Origin: Bryobacterales bacterium
GTDB lineage: Bacteria; Acidobacteriota; Terriglobia; Bryobacterales; Bryobacteraceae
Direction of reading: 5' to 3'
NCBI GenBank assembly: GCA_025462985.1
Contig: JAOAPP010000292.1
Location: 1 to 5,309, forward strand
DNA length: 5,309 nt
Shown here: positions 1 through 4,634 of the stretch, piece after piece
How positions within the stretch are numbered: position 1 is the stretch's first letter
Layout: every line of letters starts with the position of its first letter
Position numbers and translations under genes: made by a program
Notes under the pieces: model-generated
What the model was told of the DNA's origin: nothing
The model's input: only the letters and a program-made list of their open reading frames with translations
The model's database searches: none

Positions 1-259
1 GCGACATCATGGATTGAACTAGGGGCAGATCGTTCCGGTCGATCGCATCTTTAAGCTGTCCAGCTTCTTCAAGTGCATCCACGTGCGCCTTCAATTTAGG
101 CCAGCTTGGGAAGCCGTACTCACGCGCAATCTTCAGCTGTGCATCGGCGAGCGAAGAAGCGGTACCCGCCTTCAACAGGTCTTTGGCTTGGTCCTTCAGG
201 TAACGGAGATTCGGGTGATCAGGAAGGGTGCGGGTAGCACCAGGAAATTGGTTCGACAT
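1..259 (-). CDS. Ankyrin-repeat protein, N-terminal part (runs off left edge)
   Basis: The minus strand is open from the ATG at 257-259 to the window edge, giving 86 residues that begin MSNQFPGATRTLPDHPNLRY. Residues 12-30 (LPDHPNLRYLKDQAKDLLK) and 36-63 (SLADAQLKIAREYGFPSWPKLKAHVDAL) form the leader typical of a family of bacterial ankyrin proteins. Residues 69-85 (LKDAIDRNDLPLVQSMM) look like the start of the first ankyrin repeat ('A...ND...V..ML'). Such repeats mediate protein-protein contacts; no specific partner can be named. No signal peptide is seen, so the protein is probably cytoplasmic. The start is supported by an AAGGGAG ribosome binding site six bases upstream. The gene lies 420 bp beyond the HPP gene in the same direction, so it is probably a separate transcription unit. 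Its 3' end is not in the window, so the full repeat number and any C-terminal domain are unknown. Confidence 0.85.
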   Translation of the reverse strand, partial: MSNQFPGATRTLPDHPNLRYLKDQAKDLLKAGTASSLADAQLKIAREYGFPSWPKLKAHVDALEEAGQLKDAIDRNDLPLVQSMMS

Positions 260-679
260 TGCGAACTCCCTTCATCGAAGTGCCCGCCGTCCGCATTTTC
301 GGGCCGAAAGAAGTTTCGCGAAGTTAGATTGCTTTGTAGGTGGGCTTCTACCCTTTCCGCGGACCGGATGCGCCCTTCACGCTCCTATTAGCCTACTACG
401 CGGCCGAGAGATTACTTCTCCCTGGTCGCAAAGCGTAGAGGAATAGTCAATCTTCAGGCCCGAGACGGATTAGCAAACAGTACGCCGTCTTCCGCGATCT
501 ATGCGGCCGGAACGCGTCCAGTTCCCGGGTATCCCGTAACTCGATAACAACCAGAAACTGGCCACGAGATCGATGCCTAAATGCTAACGACTACACGCGA
601 TGGTTGGCGATGTTTATGCCCTGACCTGCCGATTTCTCACTTCAAGATACGTTCTTGATCTCTTATAAGGCTCATTCAC
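260..679. other. Gene-poor gap between the ankyrin and HPP genes
   Basis: No convincing coding region is seen on either strand; the short open frames have no recognisable domains and low-complexity or arginine-rich translations. The gap should hold the promoter of the ankyrin gene and the 3' end of the operon transcript. A TTGACT sequence occurs on the minus strand (445-450), but there is no -10 element at proper spacing. A weak hairpin lies 21 bases beyond the HPP stop codon (642-658, arms TCAAGA/TCTTGA, 5-base loop). It has no T-run, so it is not a convincing intrinsic terminator. No tRNA, CRISPR or IS structure is recognised. Confidence 0.6.
266..272 (-). promoter_or_regulatory. Ribosome binding site of the ankyrin gene
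   Basis: The minus strand reads AAGGGAG six bases before the ATG at 257-259. It is a good Shine-Dalgarno match and fixes the start of the partial ankyrin gene. Confidence 0.7.
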
Positions 680-1300
680 TTAGATGCGCTTTGCTGTTTG
701 CCAGATCGGATAGGGGAGCCCTGCGAGCCGGTTTATTGCCAGAGCCTGTGCCGTGAGTAGGATTACAGCTACTTCAATCGTCACAAGATATTCGGGTTTG
801 GAGATGATTCCGAGCGAAACAATCATGGTGGTCGCACCGGCAGGCGGATGACTGATGCGCAGAAGCACCATGATGGCCCCCGTGAGCGACAGCGAAAGCG
901 CAGCAGACAAAACCCGGGGCCAGTAGATCTCGGCCGGCAGGCCTAGTGGAAGATGGCTCATGCCGGTAACAGAAAACGCAGCAAAGCCACAGCACAGTGC
1001 TATGGCATGACCCAGAACGGCATTGCGGGGACTCGCTGTTTCCGCAAGCGGAGTGAAAAAGAACAGGTACGCTGTGGGGCCGAGTGACGGAAAAACAAAC
1101 GGATTGTGCGTCAGGAATGCCAAGAGAGCGAGCAGACCAATGGTGGCGAAACTGTTCACGAACACGTAACTCGCCCACACGGCGGTGGGCGGCAAGTGGG
1201 CTAACAGCCAGCTCAACTTTAGCCGCTCGATGAGCCGGAAAACATGCTCAGCTCTGTGGACCGCGGCGCCTGGAGAAGTTTGGGGTTTGCGCCTCGTCAT
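680..1300 (-). CDS. HPP-family integral membrane protein
   Basis: This 206-aa protein belongs to the HPP family (PF04982). Family signatures are visible: FPSLGPTAYLFFFTP at 70-84, a P-x-N-x(3)-GH segment at 91-98 (PRNAVLGH), and the name-giving motif SHPPAGATT at 150-158. Hydrophobic helices lie at about 42-63, 69-83, 93-113, 128-147 and 155-190, so it sits in the cytoplasmic membrane. Most bacterial members are uncharacterised; plant and cyanobacterial relatives transport nitrite, including across the chloroplast envelope. Here it is the last gene of an operon under a predicted NsrR site, which makes passage of nitrite or a related nitrogen oxide a reasonable inference, but not a demonstrated one. 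The ATG follows the preceding stop codon directly (TAAATG) with no clear ribosome binding site, suggesting translation by reinitiation. Family assignment is firm; the substrate is unknown. Confidence 0.9.
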   Translation of the reverse strand: MTRRKPQTSPGAAVHRAEHVFRLIERLKLSWLLAHLPPTAVWASYVFVNSFATIGLLALLAFLTHNPFVFPSLGPTAYLFFFTPLAETASPRNAVLGHAIALCCGFAAFSVTGMSHLPLGLPAEIYWPRVLSAALSLSLTGAIMVLLRISHPPAGATTMIVSLGIISKPEYLVTIEVAVILLTAQALAINRLAGLPYPIWQTAKRI

Positions 1301-2968
1301 TTAAATGTTCGGCAGCAGATCAAAGTACTCGTCGTCTTCGTTCTTGCCGCCCTCGCCTTCACCGATCAGTTTCTCGGACTCGACAAATTCAATCCGCTCA
1401 ATCCACTTGACCATTTTGTAGCCGAGCTGGTTTTCGACGCGCAGACGGAGTGGCGCTCCATAGACGGCGTGTAACGGCTCGCCGTTCATCTCGAAGGCCA
1501 GCATGCAACCGGGTTTCATCGCATCGTAGATTTGTTGCGTATCGTAGTAGAGGCCGCCGTACAACGAGCCTCCGAAAGAGTAGAAAGCGATCACTTTGGC
1601 GTACGGCTTGGGCTTTACGAGTTCGATCAGTTTGCGCATGGAGATTCCGCGCCATTGCGCAATGCCCGACCAGCCTTGGATGCAATGGTGCATCGTAATC
1701 GACTCTTCGGCTCCCGGAGCGCGCATCTCGTCTATAGAAAGCTCGACTGGGTTGTCGACCATGCCGGACACTTTCAGCTTGTAGCTCTTGAACCCCTCGG
1801 TCGCGAGTTCCTTCCAGTCTTCCCGCACTGGCAATTTGCCATTGGGCCAGAAGTAAGGCGAGATCTGCGCTTTCGTGTAATGCTCGCGCGGAATCAGACG
1901 ATCGAGCGTGATGAGTCTCACCGGCTCTGTGATCGCCTTCTGCGCATGCTGCAAGCCGCGCGGGAAATACCAGGAAATATAATGGGCCGCTACCCAGCAA
2001 AGAAGCACAACTCCAATGCCGATAAAGCCGAGAATCATCCCCGTGGGGCGCATGTCGTCGGTGCCGAGGACAATGTGGTTCATATTGCGGGCAAAGCCAG
2101 TGAGCGCGACAAGCGCTACGTGCACCACCACAAACGCCAGGAATCCCACGAGCATTAGGAAGTGGATAGAGCGGGCTGCCTGCCGTCCGCCGAAGAGTTT
2201 GGCATACCGAGGAAAGCGATTCACCAGCGCGGGAGACATCGCCATCCCGGTGGCAATGGAGAGCGGGGCCATAACGAAGATGGTGGCGAAATAGGCCAAT
2301 TGCTGGAGCGCGTTGTAGCCGTAAAAGCCATTCGGTTCGGGCGGCAAATGGAAAGTTGCGTAGTGGACGAACGTGTTCCAGGCTTCAACGAAAACCGCCG
2401 GAGAGGTGGGCACCAGCCGCCGCCACTGATTGCTGGTAAGCAATCCGCAGACGAAAAAAACGCCAGTGAGCACGAACCCATAAACGTTCATGAAGTGCCA
2501 GGAGCGTGCTATCCCCACCGTGTGACGGTAGCCGGGCAGCGCAACGGCGGGCGAGATGTAGCGCGCGTCGTCTTTGGCCGTCCAGAGGCGGTCCTTGGGC
2601 ACCATCAATGGCGTAAAGCGAATCCATTCCGTGCCGGGAGTGCAGTCGTCATTCAGATACAAGCGCGGGTGGTCCATCAGAATCGACAGGCCACTGCGGA
2701 TCAGCATGAACAAGAAGATAAGGTTGAAGAAGTGACTCCAGCGGATCCATACGGGAAAGCCATGTGGGCCGCTGGGGGCGCCCTCGAGTGATGCAGGGGA
2801 GGGCGCGATGTAAGGCAGGCCAAAGAACGCGTGTTGCACCCAGGCCAGAACGAATGGAGCAAGAGCGAGCACAATCAGGAGAATCAGGATAGAGGGGCGG
2901 ATCCAAATTCGGAACCGCCGGTCTTCGGGATAGTGGACGGCGCGATGCGCGTCATCGAAGGGAATCAT
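1301..2968 (-). CDS. Cytochrome b membrane module fused to sulfite-oxidase-fold molybdopterin oxidoreductase
   Basis: This 555-aa protein has two parts. Residues 1-340 carry six predicted membrane helices (about 24-46, 75-97, 156-178, 222-244, 266-290, 310-332) resembling the bacterial cytochrome b561 / thiosulfate-reductase cytochrome b family. Candidate haem ligands are H79 (RWSHF), H158 (SWHF), H269 (SIHF) and H283 (VHVAL). Residues about 370-530 form an oxidoreductase molybdopterin-binding domain (PF00174, as in sulfite oxidase, plant nitrate reductase and MsrP). C429 in MHHCIQGWSG is the expected molybdenum-ligand cysteine, and MNGEPLHAVYGAPLRL (494-509) followed by GYKMVKWIERIEF is the family's C-terminal signature. 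The domain order suggests quinol electrons pass through haem b to molybdenum in one chain, replacing separate MsrQ- and MsrP-like subunits. There is no Tat signal. The six-helix topology and the basic stretch after the last helix suggest a cytoplasmic catalytic domain. The substrate cannot be read from sequence; context favours nitrogen oxides, but sulfoxide or other S/N-oxides remain possible. The ATG overlaps the cupin stop (ATGA). Confidence 0.88.
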   Translation of the reverse strand: MIPFDDAHRAVHYPEDRRFRIWIRPSILILLIVLALAPFVLAWVQHAFFGLPYIAPSPASLEGAPSGPHGFPVWIRWSHFFNLIFLFMLIRSGLSILMDHPRLYLNDDCTPGTEWIRFTPLMVPKDRLWTAKDDARYISPAVALPGYRHTVGIARSWHFMNVYGFVLTGVFFVCGLLTSNQWRRLVPTSPAVFVEAWNTFVHYATFHLPPEPNGFYGYNALQQLAYFATIFVMAPLSIATGMAMSPALVNRFPRYAKLFGGRQAARSIHFLMLVGFLAFVVVHVALVALTGFARNMNHIVLGTDDMRPTGMILGFIGIGVVLLCWVAAHYISWYFPRGLQHAQKAITEPVRLITLDRLIPREHYTKAQISPYFWPNGKLPVREDWKELATEGFKSYKLKVSGMVDNPVELSIDEMRAPGAEESITMHHCIQGWSGIAQWRGISMRKLIELVKPKPYAKVIAFYSFGGSLYGGLYYDTQQIYDAMKPGCMLAFEMNGEPLHAVYGAPLRLRVENQLGYKMVKWIERIEFVESEKLIGEGEGGKNEDDEYFDLLPNI

Positions 2969-3276
2969 ACGATCTGCTCGGATATCGTTACGAGCAGCAG
3001 CGTATCTTCGTGAGCGGCCACGCTGTGAGGTATGCCAGGCGCCAAACTGAGCAGCAAACCCGTCCTAAGATCAGCACGCTCATCGCCGCTCAAGAAGATC
3101 GCTGCGCCTTTCAGGCACTGCACGGTGATCGCACCCCGGGTTTGATGTTCTGGGATCTGTTCGCCGGCCTTCAAGTGCAACAGCAGCGTGCGCAGGCCGT
3201 TTTCACGGAACAGCGTAGTTGTCCGTCCCAGCGCGGCCGTATCCGTCGAAAACGAGCTCAGATCTGCATGGGTCAT
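2965..3276 (-). CDS. Small single-domain cupin protein
   Basis: This 103-aa protein is a single beta-barrel cupin, about the usual length for stand-alone cupin_2 proteins. Motif 1 is at 38-57 (G38, P42, H44, then TVQCLKG) and motif 2 at 73-84 (G73...P80-G81-x-P83-H84). The classical HxH-E ligand set is incomplete: H44 is followed by Q-T, and the glutamate position reads as T51 or Q53. Only H44 and H84 remain of the usual four metal ligands, so metal binding may be weak, altered or absent. It has no signal peptide and is probably cytoplasmic. Its place between a truncated haemoglobin and a molybdenum oxidoreductase in an NsrR-type operon suggests a role in nitrogen-oxide stress; the activity is unknown. 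The start has a strong GGGAGGAG ribosome binding site inside the haemoglobin gene and overlaps its stop by four bases. Confidence 0.87.
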   Translation of the reverse strand: MTHADLSSFSTDTAALGRTTTLFRENGLRTLLLHLKAGEQIPEHQTRGAITVQCLKGAAIFLSGDERADLRTGLLLSLAPGIPHSVAAHEDTLLLVTISEQIV

Positions 3277-3683
3277 AGCGCTCCTCCCGTTGCTTCGACC
3301 GTCCCCCGGACGGACGGTTCATGGTACGTCGTTATGGCGTGCAGCAAACTCTCGCCGATCATTTGAGCCTTCCGATTGAGAAGAGAGGCCAATTCGTCAG
3401 AACACACGTCAGCAACCGTTTCGCCCCACAACTGCAACCAGCGCTCGAAATGGGTTCGTCTTAGGCGATGCAACTGCAGATGGGCAATCATCGGATTCCC
3501 CTTGTAGGTCCGAGACGCAAGCAGCACGGAAGACCAGAATCTTTTCATCTTGTCCAAGTGCGGTCTCCACTCAGTCCCGATCGCGCCAGCGAAAATCGGG
3601 CCCAGCAATTCGTCGCCGCGAATCTGGCGATAAAAGGTGTCGACAAGGTCGGCGATACTGTCTTCAGTTACGGTATGATACAT
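3273..3683 (-). CDS. Group III truncated haemoglobin
   Basis: This 136-aa protein matches group III (trHb3/P-type) truncated globins in length and motifs, with the Campylobacter jejuni Ctb protein as reference. By alignment from memory the pattern FYRQIRGDELLGPIF (17-31) gives Tyr B10 = Y18, EWRPHLDKMKRFW (38-50) gives distal His E7 = H42, IAHLQL (66-71) gives proximal haem-ligand His F8 = H68, and RWLQLW (81-86) gives Trp G8 = W82. The haem pocket is therefore intact. Group III globins bind O2 very tightly and are linked to NO or nitrosative-stress responses, sometimes under NO-responsive regulators. A role in NO binding or dioxygenation is inferred. It is the first gene of the operon, only 7 bases from the palindrome that forms the predicted NsrR operator. 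No good ribosome binding site precedes the ATG, and an in-frame stop at 3702-3704 excludes a longer protein. The short leader could make translation start unusual. Confidence 0.93.
   Translation of the reverse strand: MYHTVTEDSIADLVDTFYRQIRGDELLGPIFAGAIGTEWRPHLDKMKRFWSSVLLASRTYKGNPMIAHLQLHRLRRTHFERWLQLWGETVADVCSDELASLLNRKAQMIGESLLHAITTYHEPSVRGTVEATGGAL
3281..3288 (-). promoter_or_regulatory. Ribosome binding site of the cupin gene
   Basis: The minus strand reads GGGAGGAG, with its GGAGG core six bases before the ATG at 3274-3276. It lies within the last codons of the haemoglobin gene and supports the overlapping cupin start, allowing coupled translation. Confidence 0.75.
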
Positions 3684-3702
3684 GCGGCAGTAAAGATGTA
3701 TC

Positions 3703-3708
3703 TATAAT
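3703..3708 (+). promoter_or_regulatory. -10 element of the nsrR promoter (TATAAT)
   Basis: A perfect TATAAT lies inside the operator, which would put the transcription start near 3715 and give an nsrR leader of about 25 bases. No good -35 box is seen at 16-18 bp spacing. Overlap with the operator predicts autoregulation. Confidence 0.5.
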
Positions 3709-3709
3709 A
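3704..3709 (-). promoter_or_regulatory. -10-like element of the haemoglobin operon promoter (TATTAT)
   Basis: On the minus strand TATTAT lies in the operator, with a weak -35-like TTCGCC 16 bp upstream (3726-3731). Transcription would start near 3697, leaving a leader of only about 14 bases before the haemoglobin ATG. This fits the lack of a clear ribosome binding site. Confidence 0.4.
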
Positions 3710-3739
3710 CATCTTTAGAGAAGCCGGCGAATTTTCTCT

Positions 3740-4177
3740 ATGTACCTAACGCGCCAAGCTGATTACACAATGCGCCTCTTGATTCATTTGGCGGTCCAGC
3801 CTAGCGGCGTCGCCACGATCCAGCAGATTGCAGGACACTATGGGATTTCGCGCAATCACCTGATGAAAGTTGCAAATCGTGCCGCTCAGGCAGGCTATGT
3901 AGAAGGAGTACGCGGCCGGTTAGGAGGACTCAAGCTGGCCAAGAGAGCAAACGAGATAAACGTCGGGCACGTTCTACGTGCGACAGAAGACTGGACACTC
4001 GTGGAATGTTTTGAACCTGAGTCGAATCGTTGCCCTATCGCGGGCGGTTGCGGTTTACAAGTCATCTTAAAGGAGGCTTTGGAAGCCTTTTTCATGGTTC
4101 TCGACCGGTATTCTTTAGCCGACGTGGTTCGCCGCAAAACCCTTCTTGTCCAACTACTCAGCTTGAGGACTGCGTAA
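3740..4177 (+). CDS. nsrR: Rrf2-family nitric-oxide-sensing repressor NsrR
   Basis: This 145-aa protein has the normal length for Rrf2 regulators. The winged helix-turn-helix lies at about 24-48 (ATIQQIAGHYGISRNHLMKV...), with the wing at 55-66 (EGVRGRLGGLKL). Three cysteines, C90, C98 and C104, sit in VECFEPESNRCPIAGGCGL, the characteristic NsrR cluster loop. Asp8 (TRQADYT) is present; in Streptomyces NsrR the equivalent Asp8 is the fourth ligand of the [4Fe-4S] cluster. The conserved ending EALEAFFMVLDRYSLADVV supports NsrR over IscR or RirA. Established role: the holo-protein represses transcription until NO nitrosylates the cluster. It is divergent from the haemoglobin operon, and the shared 56-bp region holds an NsrR-type operator, so the operon is its likely target along with nsrR itself. 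No strong ribosome binding site precedes the ATG; MYLTRQADYTMRLLIHL matches the usual family N-terminus, which supports this start. Confidence 0.94.
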   Translation: MYLTRQADYTMRLLIHLAVQPSGVATIQQIAGHYGISRNHLMKVANRAAQAGYVEGVRGRLGGLKLAKRANEINVGHVLRATEDWTLVECFEPESNRCPIAGGCGLQVILKEALEAFFMVLDRYSLADVVRRKTLLVQLLSLRTA

Positions 4178-4206
4178 TTCGTCGCTGAATGGCTCTCCGG
4201 TAACCG

Positions 4207-4221
4207 TCCGGAAATTCCGGA
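4207..4221. repeat. 15-bp palindrome TCCGGAA-A-TTCCGGA
   Basis: A perfect inverted repeat with 7-bp arms around a single central A lies 30 bases after the nsrR stop codon. Neighbouring TCCGG (4197-4201) and CCGGA units extend the pattern. The one-base centre cannot form a normal RNA loop and no T-run follows, so it resembles a protein-binding site or a repeat remnant more than a terminator. Confidence 0.55.
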
Positions 4222-4431
4222 AACTCACCCCGGAGTGTCCACTGCTTTGGGGGTTCGAAAAGGAAACTGGGTCGGGTAAACAATCTGGATCCTAGATGAC
4301 GGCCTGGCAGTTATGAATAGTTCCGCACGGTCGGCTATCCGGACAGAACTCGACTTGTGGCAAATAGAACCTGCCTAGTCGCCAAGGGTAGCGTAATCTA
4401 CGGTTGGCCCGACGGTGGTCAGATCGTCACT

Positions 4432-4447
4432 TCGCCGTGACCGGCGA
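4432..4447. repeat. GC-rich hairpin, possible weak terminator
   Basis: TCGCCG and CGGCGA form a perfect 6-bp stem with loop TGAC, followed on the plus strand by TTTAT. It lies 255 bases past the nsrR stop. The stem is short and the T-run poor, so termination is only a possibility. Confidence 0.3.
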
Positions 4448-4634
4448 TTTATCCGGAACCGAAAGCATTGCCTACGGCTCCTGCACTTAGCGCAATTGGC
4501 GGCCGAACGAATGACTGGATAGAGTCTTTGGGATCAATCGAGGCGCAGCGAGATTCGTGGACACAGCTGGGCAGAGGTTGGTTTGTGGGAAGCCAGAAGG
4601 TCGATCCGAAGTCCACCCTCCCAACATCCCACGC

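Larger units (their letters stand above)
680..3683 (-). other. Four-gene operon: trHb3, cupin, cyt b-Mo oxidoreductase, HPP
   Basis: Four minus-strand genes are packed with no gaps. Haemoglobin/cupin and cupin/oxidoreductase each overlap by the four bases ATGA (3273-3276 and 2965-2968), and oxidoreductase/HPP abut as TAAATG (1298-1303). Such junctions are typical of cotranscription and translational coupling. The only space for a promoter is the 56-bp region shared with nsrR, which holds the predicted NsrR operator. All four genes are therefore inferred to be under NO-responsive control. Confidence 0.85.
3691..3717. promoter_or_regulatory. Predicted NsrR operator (27-bp palindrome)
   Basis: A palindrome with 11-bp perfect arms (TAAAGATGTAT at 3691-3701 and ATACATCTTTA at 3707-3717) separated by CTATA lies between the divergent haemoglobin and nsrR genes. 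Its core, 3693-3715, has the 11-1-11 geometry known for NsrR: left half AAGATGTATCT, centre A, right half TAATACATCTT, with 9 of 11 pairs complementary. It closely matches the published consensus of the form AAGATGYATTT, N, then its complement. It overlaps -10-like sequences on both strands, so a bound repressor should block both the operon and nsrR itself. Confidence 0.88.
4178..4634. other. Gene-poor gap between nsrR and the AraC-type gene
   Basis: This 457-bp gap lies between the 3' ends of two convergent genes. No recognisable coding region is seen; the open frames after 4468 are antisense or frame-shifted shadows near the AraC-type gene. It contains a CCGGA-rich stretch with a 15-bp palindrome (4207-4221) and a GC-rich hairpin (4432-4447), listed separately. 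The segment at about 4224-4275 (with GAGTGTCCACTGCTTTGGGG and GAAACTGGGTCGG) has the look of a decayed insertion-sequence end, but no transposase fragment or paired end can be shown. Confidence 0.5.

Noticed and set aside
83..446. Two plus-strand open frames (83-391, 228-446)
   Set aside because: The first overlaps the clear minus-strand ankyrin gene, both have arginine/serine-rich translations with no domain, and neither has a ribosome binding site.
445..450. TTGACT on the minus strand as -35 box of the ankyrin gene
   Set aside because: No -10-like hexamer lies 15-19 bp downstream, and it is almost 190 bases from the start codon.
642..658. Hairpin TCAAGA/TCTTGA after the HPP gene as terminator
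   Set aside because: The stem is only 6 bp with four A-T pairs, and no T-run follows on the minus strand.
1398..2791. Long open frames in other phases inside the cytochrome b-Mo gene (for example 1532-2158 and 2162-2791 plus, 1398-2000 minus)
   Set aside because: Their translations are rich in R, H and A without motifs, while the 555-aa frame shows continuous domain signatures; these are GC-driven shadows.
1301..2968. Frame fusion artefact (two genes joined by sequencing error)
   Set aside because: The reading frame is continuous through the linker (about 335-370), without stop or phase change, and the linker residues look like a natural amphipathic connection.
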